From: Bin80 sp965209015
GTDB lineage: Bacteria; Bacteroidota; Rhodothermia; Rhodothermales; Bin80
Assembly: GCA_965209015.1 (NCBI GenBank)
Contig: OZ242367.1
Coordinates: forward strand, 1,178,001 to 1,242,000
Direction of reading: 5' to 3'
Length of the DNA: 64,000 nt
The translations under genes were made by a program, and so were the position numbers. Positions 52,451-61,157 of this stretch are shown one piece after another. The stretch's first letter is position 1. Each line of letters begins with the position of its first letter. The notes under the pieces were generated by a model, which saw nothing but the letters and a program-made list of their open reading frames with translations, had not been told where the DNA came from and did not search any database.

Positions 52451-52900
52451 GGATGTAGAGGATCTGTGTTAACAAGCGAGATGTAATATATAACATATCT
52501 CAATGTTCATTTAACAAGCAATGAGGATACTTTTCTCGTACGGATACATCAAAATAGTTTGAATCCAGCATTCCATCCGCTTCTCCAAACAAGAGGAACA
52601 TTTAATTTGCACTTGTCTAACTATCATATTGTTGTGAAACACAACTGGCCTTGATTATTCCTATCGTTCGCGAACCGATCAATCTGTAGGAGTAGAAGTG
52701 GACGAATTGCTTTTGACGAGAAGACGAACGAAATGGACTACTTGAATCGCACAGACTGGCGCGCTGCGTACGTAAAGTGTGACTCGCTTTGTGGGAATTT
52801 ATAATTTGTATGTCTGTAATATGTGCTAGCTTAACTCCTTCAAATTGGACGCATAATAGTACCATACTCACTTCATTGATCAATAAAAAATAATTGAAAT
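52451..52900. other. Divergent promoter interval between the ATPase gene and uxaC
   Basis: 450 bases between oppositely oriented genes. It holds the repeat/palindrome cluster annotated below and no convincing gene. A minus-strand frame at 52617-52883 looks non-coding. Confidence 0.5.
52469..52519. promoter_or_regulatory. Candidate operator: direct repeats flanking an imperfect palindrome
   Basis: TTAACAAGC occurs at 52469-52477 and again at 52511-52519, start to start 42 bases, about four helical turns. Between them lies ATGTAATATATAACAT (52481-52496), palindromic except for one pair. The site is 19-69 bases before the ATPase start, where a promoter operator would be expected. No regulator gene is in the module, so the binding protein is unknown. 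Chance cannot be excluded in AT-rich DNA. Confidence 0.35.
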
Positions 52901-54304
52901 ATGCGAGAATTTATTGACGATAATTTTCTTCTTAGAACCTCCGCCGCGCAAGAGCTATACCACACCTATGCTGCTGAGATGCCCATTATTGATTATCACT
53001 GCCATTTGCTCCCCCATGATATAGCGAATGATCGCGGATTTGAATCCATCACACATGCCTGGCTTGAAGGAGATCATTACAAATGGCGAGCTATGCGCAT
53101 GAATGGTATCGCGGAGGAGTACTGCACCGGCTCCGCTTCAGACCGGGAGAAGTTCAACGCATGGGCAGAAACAGTTCCGCATACCATCATGAATCCGCTG
53201 TATCATTGGACTCATTTAGAATTAAGAAGGTACTTTGGAGTCCAAGATCTTCTGGATGCATCCACATCAGAGAGAATTTTTGATCAATGTACAGAGCAGC
53301 TGCAAACTCCTGAGTTCAGTTGTAAAGAATTACTAAATCGGATGAAGGTGCATGTCATATGTACAACGGATGACCCGATAGATGATCTTGCTGCTCACAT
53401 TGCAATCGCCAAGCAGCAGAATGGGTTCTTGGTTGTTCCGGGATTTCGGGCAGATAAGGTGTCTCAGATTCACGATCCAAAGGCATGGATCGAGTATATA
53501 TCATCACTTGAAGAAGCCGCGAATCTAACTATTGAATCTCCAGACCATTTACTGGAAGCGTTACAAATTAGGCATGATTTTTTTGCCGAGAATGGATGCA
53601 TGGTCAGCGATCATGGCGAGACGTCTCTGTACTCTGGAAGCTACACATCCGAAGAGATCCAACGAATATTTGATAATACTCTCGCGGGAAAAATACCAAG
53701 AGTCATGGATGTAACGGTCTTCAAAAGTTGGTTGTTATATGAACTCGCGAAAATGGATCACGCGGCCGAATGGACACAGCAATTTCATCTTTGTGCAATG
53801 CGTAACAATAACTCGCGCGCACCAATGCCAGATAGTGGCTACGACTCAATAGGAGATTTCATTATTGCCAGAGGTGTTGCCCGATTTTTAGATCAACTCA
53901 ATTACACTGGACAATTGGCAAGGACAATTTTATATTCCGTGAATCCCAGTCATAACGAGGTACTTGCCTCAATGTGTGGCAACTATTGTGAGCATCCGAT
54001 CCCGGCAAAAATCCAGCTAGGATCTGCATGGTGGTTCATGGATCAGATTGATGGGATAGAGCGTCAACTTACTGCGTTTGCCAACATGGGACTTCTCAGC
54101 CATTTTGTTGGTATGCTGACTGATTCCAGAAGCTTTTTGTCATTCCCAAGGCATGAGTACTTCCGTAGAATTCTCTGTAACATGATGGGGGATCAGATCG
54201 ATCGGGGAGAACTCCCGAATGATTTGGATTGGTTGGGGCAAATCGTGCAAAATATCTGCTACAATAATGCTCGAGATTTCTTCCGTTTTAACTTTCAGGA
54301 TTGA
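52901..54304 (+). CDS. uxaC: Uronate isomerase (glucuronate/galacturonate isomerase)
   Basis: 467 residues of the amidohydrolase-fold UxaC family. IDYHCHLLPHDIAND near residue 30 carries the metal His pair; RVMDVTVFKSWLLYELAKMD and GSAWWFMDQIDGIERQL near the C-terminus, with MLTDSRSFLSFPRHEYFRRI, are characteristic. It converts D-glucuronate to fructuronate and D-galacturonate to tagaturonate, the first step of the pathway completed by UxaB and UxaA. It stands alone on the plus strand, divergent from the ATPase gene. Confidence 0.96.
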   Translation: MREFIDDNFLLRTSAAQELYHTYAAEMPIIDYHCHLLPHDIANDRGFESITHAWLEGDHYKWRAMRMNGIAEEYCTGSASDREKFNAWAETVPHTIMNPLYHWTHLELRRYFGVQDLLDASTSERIFDQCTEQLQTPEFSCKELLNRMKVHVICTTDDPIDDLAAHIAIAKQQNGFLVVPGFRADKVSQIHDPKAWIEYISSLEEAANLTIESPDHLLEALQIRHDFFAENGCMVSDHGETSLYSGSYTSEEIQRIFDNTLAGKIPRVMDVTVFKSWLLYELAKMDHAAEWTQQFHLCAMRNNNSRAPMPDSGYDSIGDFIIARGVARFLDQLNYTGQLARTILYSVNPSHNEVLASMCGNYCEHPIPAKIQLGSAWWFMDQIDGIERQLTAFANMGLLSHFVGMLTDSRSFLSFPRHEYFRRILCNMMGDQIDRGELPNDLDWLGQIVQNICYNNARDFFRFNFQD

Positions 54305-54462
54305 TACCAATTCAATGCTTCCTCGAGAAAAGTAATCTAACCTGGGTTCTATGAAGTGTGCACAGATGGGCTTACTTATCTCACTCAGGATGCCTTTCCG
54401 AATAGAGATAATTGCTCTGAGGCTAATACTACCGGCATTGAAGTTGATTTTACAATCAGGTA

Positions 54463-55506
54463 TCAAGGAGTCGGTTTGGCCTGAGGGAGACCGTGACTTA
54501 GGCTGAAATACAAAGATTTCAGTACGTGATCAGAGCGAGCAAATAAGCTGGTGGATAAAACAACCGACCTCACAGCGCGTCTTGATATTTTGACTTCTTG
54601 GCCACTCTTAAACGTTGGTTTATTGTGAATTCGCCGTAGGGTTAGAACGGCCATTCCAAGTGCCCAAAGACAAAAGCGACGGATGCCCGTTTCATGAGCG
54701 GGAATCAGAAGGGTATATTGGAGTGCATTATTGAGGTGCTGTCGTGCAATTCCGATTAAGGTATGGAGACCTTTGACAAATCTCGCATCCGTTTGCTCGG
54801 GTGACATAGAGATTAGATCATAGCCCTCGGCTAGAAATATACTTCGAGGCAACCAACAGGCCCCTCGGGTATGATCCTCCCACATATCCTTGAGGATATT
54901 CGTCATTTGGAGACCTTGTCCGAAGGAAGAGGACAGAGTAATGAGTTTATCTTTATGAGTGCCAATCTCATCAGAGTAATCACAGAACAGTTCGGCCAAC
55001 ATCTCGCCAACGACTCCTGCAACATGATAGCAGTAGCGATTAAAATGATCAAGATTTTCTAGTCCTCTGAGGCTGGCAGCTTGCTGAAATTCTGCCATAC
55101 CTTCAGCCATAATACTAACGCAGCGTAATAGTGCCCGTTTCTGAACGGGTGGGAAGCTGTTTGTGATTCGAATGACGCGGTATACATTCACGATGAGATC
55201 ACTTTCTCGCTCCGTCGCAGATAAAGTAAGAAGCTTCGCAAGATCACGGGAAAAATTCTCGGCCTCGTCTTTCCCCCTAAGAACATCGAGCCATCGATTT
55301 GAGAATTCGCGTTTCTGCTGAGGGTTGAGTGCCTCTTCATCTTCAATGGTATCCGCAATTCTACATAAGAGGTATGCATTCCCAACGACGTCCCTTAATG
55401 GAGCAGGTAATTGTGGGATAGTTAACGCGAAAGTACGGGAGACATCCTGCAGGATATCTTTTTGATATAGCAAGTCTTCTTCAATGTGAGGACTGTCAAT
55501 TCCCAT
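54463..55506 (-). CDS. Squalene/phytoene synthase family protein
   Basis: 347 residues of the trans-prenyltransferase class that joins two prenyl diphosphates head to head. The two Asp-rich motifs are RIADTIEDEE and QMTNILKDMWED, binding Mg-diphosphate. The opening QDVSRTFALTIPQLPAPLRD is conserved in squalene-synthase-like members, and a hydrophobic stretch near the C-terminus (FCLWALGMAVLTL) could associate with the membrane. It likely makes squalene, but phytoene or dehydrosqualene cannot be excluded; no hopanoid or carotenoid gene is adjacent. Confidence 0.88.
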   Translation of the reverse strand: MGIDSPHIEEDLLYQKDILQDVSRTFALTIPQLPAPLRDVVGNAYLLCRIADTIEDEEALNPQQKREFSNRWLDVLRGKDEAENFSRDLAKLLTLSATERESDLIVNVYRVIRITNSFPPVQKRALLRCVSIMAEGMAEFQQAASLRGLENLDHFNRYCYHVAGVVGEMLAELFCDYSDEIGTHKDKLITLSSSFGQGLQMTNILKDMWEDHTRGACWLPRSIFLAEGYDLISMSPEQTDARFVKGLHTLIGIARQHLNNALQYTLLIPAHETGIRRFCLWALGMAVLTLRRIHNKPTFKSGQEVKISRRAVRSVVLSTSLFARSDHVLKSLYFSLSHGLPQAKPTP

Positions 55507-56199
55507 ATTAGTTTGGTTGGATAAATTCAGGAAGTAACGCTCAGTCGGACACTATACCAATGAGTCAAAGCAACAGAGGATCATTCGCGTTCGGATTGAT
55601 CAGCTTCAATCTATGGATTCCAATATGACTTGACTAACTGGAGATCCTGAGTTCAATTCAAAATAAGCCCGTTAGAGAACATGTGAGCCCGACATTCTAC
55701 AAACTCAATTGCCGTTTTCACCTTCAATTTAGACTCCGGCAGTACGTATGTGGTTGGAATAACCTGAGGACAAGCCTGAATTTGTGATTCTATTCCGCGA
55801 TAACGGTGAGGAAGCTATACAGGTTCCATAATTCATGATCTTCAATATCGTTGTTGCGATCAAGAAAATAGACGAATGTGAGTAAGGGAAACGAAAGTAG
55901 ATTGTTTCGCACTATGAATTTCTGGACACATGATCTTTCAAACCTTCCCCTGAATCTGTTATAGTTATTGATGGAATAATGATGGGTTCCTTTTGCTGAT
56001 CAAGAGGCAAGAGATTTTCAATAAGTCAGAAGCCCAGAGATTAAAACTACCTATTCCGACGTATTGGGATACCCAATCCGCTTTATTGGGACACTCAATC
56101 CATCATACAGATCCTGAACTATCATTTGAGAATCCAATCTCTCTTCCATTTTAGTTTTTGGATTCAATGCCAATCAGAAATGTTTTTTTGAGATGGATG
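55507..56199. other. Non-coding interval upstream of the squalene/phytoene synthase gene
   Basis: About 690 AT-rich bases without a supported gene. It contains the paired palindromes at 56063-56099. No tRNA-like fold was found. Confidence 0.4.
56063..56099. promoter_or_regulatory. Two adjacent 15-bp inverted repeats
   Basis: ATTGGGATACCCAAT (perfect arms of six around a three-base centre) is followed 7 bases later by ATTGGGACACTCAAT (one mismatch). Their centres are 22 bases apart, two helical turns, which suits a pair of operator sites. They lie downstream of the TPR gene and over 550 bases before the nearest downstream start, so the controlled gene is unclear. Confidence 0.3.
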
Positions 56200-56991
56200 T
56201 CAGCTTTCGCTTACTTTTGACTCCAGTTCTTCAAGCTGAGGCATGAACTCCATCTTAACTCGCCCAAAATCTGGATTCAATTCAAGTGCTCGTTCAAAAG
56301 CACCACGGGCTTCCGAGAGGTCTCCGCGATCCATATAAATAATTCCCAATCGCAAATATGCCTGATCATGGCCCCACTTGGGAAGGAAGGGATGCTCAAT
56401 CCTTTCAGTTTCAAAGATCAAAATTGCCTCGTTGATTATTTTTTCCGCCTGTGATTTATCGCCTCCCACAATTCCTGGAAGTTCATAGTCAATGATCCCC
56501 TTGATAAGCTTGGTTCTGGGGTTATTGGGGCTCAATTCAAAGGCTCTATCCATTGCGCGCTTATACCTACGGCTGAGCGCAAGTGCTTTAAGAGGTCGAA
56601 CAGAAATTTTATACACATAGGAGATGGCGAGTAATCCCCAGGCATCTGCAAATTGCGGGTCCAGTTCAACGGCAGTCTCTAAATGTTTGATGGCATTATT
56701 GATGTGATTTGCCACATCCCCCCTTCCACCGGTTCCACTCTCGCCAAGCATGTAGGCAAGATCACTGGATGCGGTTCCTGCATAGTAATGAGCCCAAACT
56801 ACGAGGCTATCATCCTCGGGGACTGACTCAAAAATAGTTCGGGCTTCTATTGACTGATCATAGTCTCGAGCATTTGCTGCTGCATCTAAAACATTTAATC
56901 CCTGAGTAATTAGCTCTGCACTGGATTGCGCTTGCACAATGCTATGGAATAAGAAAAAGCAGGTAAGAAAAACAATTCCAAAATACTTCAT
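56200..56991 (-). CDS. Exported TPR protein
   Basis: 263 residues. Signal peptide at 1 to about 21 (ending VQAQSS). TPR-like helices appear at AIKHLETAVELDPQFADAWG, in AMDRAFELSPNNPRTKLIKG and in the clear C-terminal repeat AYLRLGIIYMDRGDLSEARG with AFERALELNPDFGRVK. Between them is a less regular region. It probably scaffolds a periplasmic or outer-membrane complex. Its neighbours (squalene/phytoene synthase, uxaA) do not indicate a function. Confidence 0.83.
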   Translation of the reverse strand: MKYFGIVFLTCFFLFHSIVQAQSSAELITQGLNVLDAAANARDYDQSIEARTIFESVPEDDSLVVWAHYYAGTASSDLAYMLGESGTGGRGDVANHINNAIKHLETAVELDPQFADAWGLLAISYVYKISVRPLKALALSRRYKRAMDRAFELSPNNPRTKLIKGIIDYELPGIVGGDKSQAEKIINEAILIFETERIEHPFLPKWGHDQAYLRLGIIYMDRGDLSEARGAFERALELNPDFGRVKMEFMPQLEELESKVSES

Positions 56992-57248
56992 AGTTCAGAT
57001 AATCACAGTGGTTATTGAATCAATTCAATTACTGAAACAAATCATATGATCAAAATAGCATGCAATATTCAAGAGAGGAGTAAATATCTATTGTAGTCTC
57101 CATTCACATCATGCATATGATTGGTCATTGGATAGATTGGAAGCCGAAAAGCTTTGGGGAGACAATGCTTACGCTACACAATATAGACAGACCATAAGAT
57201 TAACGGGTTAGAAATAAGGGAGTCCATCATAGATCCTTCATGGTTAAA

Positions 57249-58877
57249 CTATAAAGACACCCCTCGTTTCCAAGGAATAAAGTCATGCTGATTACGACAC
57301 ACTGCTGCCGGAGTAAATTCTCCACTTGCTACTTTCACGACGAGGTCAAGGAGTTGGGAGCCGATGGACTCAATCGTCTCACTCCCGTCAATGATCCCAC
57401 CAGCATCCAGATCAATTAGGTCAGGAAGTCGATTCGCGAGCGTTGAATTGCTACTGACCTTAATCACTTGGGCAACCGGGTTACCCGTTGGCGTCCCCAT
57501 TCCTGTTGAAAAGAGGATGATCTGTGCACCTGCTCCTGCAATTGCAGTAGTAGATTCCACATCGCCCCCGGGTGTACACAATAGGTTTAATCCAGACCGT
57601 GTAACATATTCGGGGTAATCCAACACAGCAGTGATTGGTGAGGTACCTCCTTTACGTGCGGCCCCTGCACTCTTCATTGCATCGGTCAGGAGCCCATCTC
57701 GAATATTCCCAGAGGATGGATTCATATCAAATCCAGAGCCAACGGCCTCTGCCAGTAGAGCATACGATTCCATCAGGTGAGTGAAATGTACTGCGGTTGA
57801 TTGATTTGTACAGCGGTTAATGAGTGCTTGCTCTTGTCCGCAGAGTTCAGGAAACTCTCCAAGAATTGCACTGCCACCAAGAGCAATCAGTAAATCTGTT
57901 GTATATCCAATGGCAGGATTTGCAGAAATTCCACTGAACCCATCTGATCCACCGCATTCAAGCCCCAGAATGAGTTTGCTCAGTGGTGCCGGGGCACGGC
58001 GCAGATGATCTGCTTTCTGTAGTCCAGTGAATGTGTCATGAATGGCCTGGGTAATTAGACGGTCAGTACTGGGAAATGATTGTTGCCTGAATAAGTGAAG
58101 AGGTTTATCAAAAGATGGATTCCGACGGTGGAGCTCTTCCTTCAAGATTTTCAACTCGGCGTTCTCACATCCTAAACTCAGTACGGTCGCACCACACACA
58201 TTCGGGTGATTCAGGTACCCTGCCAATAGACCACATAGCGAACGCGCATCCTGACGGGTACCGCCGCATCCCAACGGGTGCGAAAGAAATTGAATACCGT
58301 CCACATTCTCAAAAACGCGCTTGGCCGATACGGTTGTTGATTCTACTCTTATGGGTTCGGAGCCCGTACGATGGGCATGGACTAAATCAGAGACCTGTTG
58401 TCGATACGGAGAGATCGTACCATAGCCTAACTCATCTTCAAAGGCACGACGAAGGACGTCAATATTTCGATTCTCACAAAATACCATCGGCACCACGATC
58501 CAGTGATTTGTGGTACCAACCTGTCCATCACTGCGATGATATCCATTAAACGTACACTCGGCCCATCTGGAGACATCTGGCGCTTTCCAATTTAGGGGGG
58601 TGGATGTAGATTCTACATTGTAGCTGGGAGAGTCATGGACTACGTTCTTGAGATTCAGACAATCCCCTGCACGTAAATTGCTTGTTGCACGGCCAACGGT
58701 CACACCATACATAATGACCGGATCTCCTTCGGGGATAGCTCTGGTTATAACTTTGTGCTTCGCAGGCACTGACGAACGGGTAACGCAGCGGGGTAAAACC
58801 TCAACTCCCGAGGAAAGTGAAGCTAACGCGACCGCAACATTATCATCGGAGTGGATCTGCAATACATGTGTAGACAT
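57249..58877 (-). CDS. uxaA: Altronate dehydratase
   Basis: 542 residues. An N-terminal SAF domain (about residues 1-95, with HSDDNVAVALASLSSG and RAIPEGDPVIMYGVTVG) is fused to the large altronase domain with GYHRSDGQVGTTNHWIVVPM, GLECGGSDGFSGISANPAIG and LCTPGGDVESTTAIAGAGAQ. It dehydrates D-altronate to 2-keto-3-deoxygluconate, the product that enters the KDG kinase/aldolase steps, whose genes are not here. Its start overlaps the preceding nucleotidyltransferase gene in a TAATG junction, linking it to a nucleotide-sugar operon. Confidence 0.93.
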   Translation of the reverse strand: MSTHVLQIHSDDNVAVALASLSSGVEVLPRCVTRSSVPAKHKVITRAIPEGDPVIMYGVTVGRATSNLRAGDCLNLKNVVHDSPSYNVESTSTPLNWKAPDVSRWAECTFNGYHRSDGQVGTTNHWIVVPMVFCENRNIDVLRRAFEDELGYGTISPYRQQVSDLVHAHRTGSEPIRVESTTVSAKRVFENVDGIQFLSHPLGCGGTRQDARSLCGLLAGYLNHPNVCGATVLSLGCENAELKILKEELHRRNPSFDKPLHLFRQQSFPSTDRLITQAIHDTFTGLQKADHLRRAPAPLSKLILGLECGGSDGFSGISANPAIGYTTDLLIALGGSAILGEFPELCGQEQALINRCTNQSTAVHFTHLMESYALLAEAVGSGFDMNPSSGNIRDGLLTDAMKSAGAARKGGTSPITAVLDYPEYVTRSGLNLLCTPGGDVESTTAIAGAGAQIILFSTGMGTPTGNPVAQVIKVSSNSTLANRLPDLIDLDAGGIIDGSETIESIGSQLLDLVVKVASGEFTPAAVCRNQHDFIPWKRGVSL

Positions 58878-59875
58878 TAGGACAAGTCTGAGTAGTCACC
58901 AATGTTTAGCTTTGAAGCCTTTCCAGTTATGATACTGTTGGCACCAATCATTGAATCTTGGAGGATAGTGTTCTGCACATTGGCGGACTCAAAGATGATA
59001 CTGTCTCGGATGATGGAATTCGCAATGTATGTATCGGATTCAACAGACACATAGGGGCCTAGGATAGAATTTTCAATGACTGCATTTTCTGCGATGTAGA
59101 GAGGCTCAATTAACAGTGAATTAGGGCAGACGGGACGCATCTCCTCCTGTGGCTCATGATCAAGCAAATATCGGGTCGTGTCCATGAAAGCAGCCAATGT
59201 TCCGCAGTCCAGCCACGCGCTTACTGCCGCAGTCCGAAAAATGAATCCCTGTTTCAACATCCGGTCAAATGCGTCCGTCAGATAATATTCGCCGCCTTTA
59301 TCACAAATATTATGATCAAAGAGGGCTTGAATGGCTACACGGAGATTCTCAAGATTTTTGATGTAGTAGATCCCAATGAGTGCCTCATTAGAGATTAACT
59401 CTTGGGGTTTCTCCACAAAGGCGGTTACACGATCTCCCTCCCAGACTGCAACGCCAAATCGACTGGGATCGTCCACTTCCTTGACCCATGCCACAACATC
59501 ACTGCCATGAAGATCACCTAATGAATCCATGTCGAATACTGTATCTGCATAAACCACGATCCCCTCCCCATCCAGAAAGGACGCTGCACAGTGGACAGCA
59601 TGGGCCGTCCCTTTTGCCTCTTCCTGAATGACATAATGTGGCTGGATACTATGACGTGAACAGATTGAGTCAAGGATTTCATAGGCCTTGCGATCAAAGC
59701 CGGGTCCCAAAATAAATATGCCGTCTGTCAGGGACCGAGGTAGCGTATGCGTAAATTTTTCAATGATACGTTCTACCATGCATTGCCCCCGCACGGTCAT
59801 CAGGGGTTTAGGCGTAATGGATGACTGAGGGCGTAATCGTTTTCCACGCCCGGCCATTGGAATGATAAGTTTCAC
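58877..59875 (-). CDS. Sugar-phosphate nucleotidyltransferase with left-handed beta-helix tail
   Basis: 332 residues. The N-terminal nucleotidyltransferase signature is IIPMAGRGKRLRPQSSITPK with PLMTVRGQCMVERIIEK; GIVVYADTVFDMDS has the Mg-binding region and GVAVWEGDRVTAFVEKPQEL is typical. From about residue 245 a hexapeptide-repeat-like segment (IENSILGPYVSVESDTYIAN) follows. It probably charges a hexose-1-phosphate; GDP-mannose, UDP-glucose or dTDP-glucose cannot be separated by eye. Part of the minus-strand operon upstream of uxaA. Confidence 0.87.
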   Translation of the reverse strand: MKLIIPMAGRGKRLRPQSSITPKPLMTVRGQCMVERIIEKFTHTLPRSLTDGIFILGPGFDRKAYEILDSICSRHSIQPHYVIQEEAKGTAHAVHCAASFLDGEGIVVYADTVFDMDSLGDLHGSDVVAWVKEVDDPSRFGVAVWEGDRVTAFVEKPQELISNEALIGIYYIKNLENLRVAIQALFDHNICDKGGEYYLTDAFDRMLKQGFIFRTAAVSAWLDCGTLAAFMDTTRYLLDHEPQEEMRPVCPNSLLIEPLYIAENAVIENSILGPYVSVESDTYIANSIIRDSIIFESANVQNTILQDSMIGANSIITGKASKLNIGDYSDLS

Positions 59876-59879
59876 GGTG

Positions 59880-60353
59880 TCAATCTAGAATTAAGTTGTG
59901 TTCGGTACGATCTTCCCATCGGATTTCATCTACTGATTCTGATTTATTTTGTCCTGCATACAACTGGTTTGGACAATTGATCACAAGGGCATCAGAAGTG
60001 CCGATATTACGATAAGCATGAATAACACCAGGGGGAACGATGACAGTAGTAGGGGAGTCTACTCCTGTAGTCAGGATCTGACGGATTCCGTAGGAGGGGG
60101 ATGTACGGCGATCATCCCACAAGTAAAGACGGAATGATCCATTCACGAATGCAAAAATGTCTGTCTGGTATCGGTGTTCATGAGGGCCACGGGTAACGCC
60201 TGCACGAGTCAGTGAAACATAAGCCATCTCTGGATGGATGTCTTTTGGCAGTTCATCATGCCGGAAAATTTCTGACAGCCAACCCCGAGCATCTTCGTAA
60301 CGAGGAAGCTCTCGCACAATGCAGTCATGCACAATGCCCTTTTTCCAGATCAT
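59880..60353 (-). CDS. Cupin sugar-nucleotide epimerase-like protein (RmlC-related)
   Basis: 157 residues of the RmlC-like cupin group. LPRYEDARGWLSEIFRHDEL and YVSLTRAGVTRGPHEHRYQT, then TTVIVPPGVIHAYRNIGTSD, are the conserved cupin parts. It may be a dTDP-4-dehydro-6-deoxyglucose 3,5-epimerase or an isomerase of the FdtA/WxcM kind; RmlD and RmlB are absent from the window. It lies 3 bases from the nucleotidyltransferase genes on both sides. Confidence 0.82.
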   Translation of the reverse strand: MIWKKGIVHDCIVRELPRYEDARGWLSEIFRHDELPKDIHPEMAYVSLTRAGVTRGPHEHRYQTDIFAFVNGSFRLYLWDDRRTSPSYGIRQILTTGVDSPTTVIVPPGVIHAYRNIGTSDALVINCPNQLYAGQNKSESVDEIRWEDRTEHNLILD

Positions 60354-60356
60354 CAG

Positions 60357-61109
60357 TTAGGATCCATGCGAATCTAGATTGGGGTACTCCAGATCCCGCG
60401 CAAGTCGGTTTGCCTCATGCCAGCCTTTAAGCGTCCCGGCATCTCCCCACCAGCCCTTGAGGATGCCGTAGGATAGTTTACTCTGCTTTACGTAGGCAGA
60501 ATTCAGGTCACTGACCTCGTATTCGCCACGTCGACTGGGAGAGAGTGTTCGGATAAAGTCAAATACCTGTGCGTCATAGAAATATAGCCCTGTTACAGCA
60601 TATTTGCTTGGTGGGGCTTTGGGCTTTTCAATGATTTCGATAATCTGATCTCCGTTAAATCTGGGAACGCCATAGCGTTCGGGGTCTGGCACTTCTTTCA
60701 GAAGGATTCGGGCACCACCTCGCTGGGATTGAAAGGTCTTCACCTCATCCGCGAGACCATCCTCAAGAATATTATCGCCGAGCACAACCAGAAATGGTTT
60801 TTCGTTAGCAAAATTCTCACATAGGCCAAGTGCCTGAGCAATACCGCCAGGTTGATCCTGAACGCGGTAGGTAAGATCTATGCCTAAGTCTCTTCCGCTA
60901 CCAAGAAGATTGACCACATCTCCCATATGCTCTGGACTTGTTACGACCGCAACCCGTTCAATGCCTGCTTCACGTAGTCGCATAAGGGGATGATAAATCA
61001 TAGGGTATCGCCCCACGGGAAGTAAGTGCTTGTTCGTCACCTTCGTGAGGGGAAACAGCCTACTGCCCGTTCCACCGGCAAGGACAATCCCATTCAGGGG
61101 CTCATACAT
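60357..61109 (-). CDS. Glucose-1-phosphate thymidylyltransferase-like protein
   Basis: 250 residues. GIVLAGGTGSRLFPLTKVTN with KHLLPVGRYPMIYHPL is the RmlA-type nucleotide-binding signature, VLGDNILEDGL the Mg site, and GEYEVSDLNSAYVKQ and GWWGDAGTLKGWHEANRL the sugar-binding C-terminal elements. It is about 40 residues shorter than standard RmlA, lacking the allosteric C-terminal helices, as in the shorter RmlA2-like group. Presumably it makes dTDP- or another NDP-sugar. Confidence 0.87.
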   Translation of the reverse strand: MYEPLNGIVLAGGTGSRLFPLTKVTNKHLLPVGRYPMIYHPLMRLREAGIERVAVVTSPEHMGDVVNLLGSGRDLGIDLTYRVQDQPGGIAQALGLCENFANEKPFLVVLGDNILEDGLADEVKTFQSQRGGARILLKEVPDPERYGVPRFNGDQIIEIIEKPKAPPSKYAVTGLYFYDAQVFDFIRTLSPSRRGEYEVSDLNSAYVKQSKLSYGILKGWWGDAGTLKGWHEANRLARDLEYPNLDSHGS

Positions 61110-61157
61110 ACGGAAAGTACGGTAGGAATAAGAATCGAGTGAGCATCTTTGATCCAG

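Noticed and set aside
52617..52883. Minus-strand frame of 88 codons between the ATPase gene and uxaC
   Set aside because: No conserved pattern or neighbour coupling; composition looks like translated non-coding DNA.
55620..55690. Possible tRNA because of a GTTCAATTC T-loop-like sequence
   Set aside because: The flanking bases do not pair as a T-stem or acceptor stem, and no anticodon arm fits upstream.
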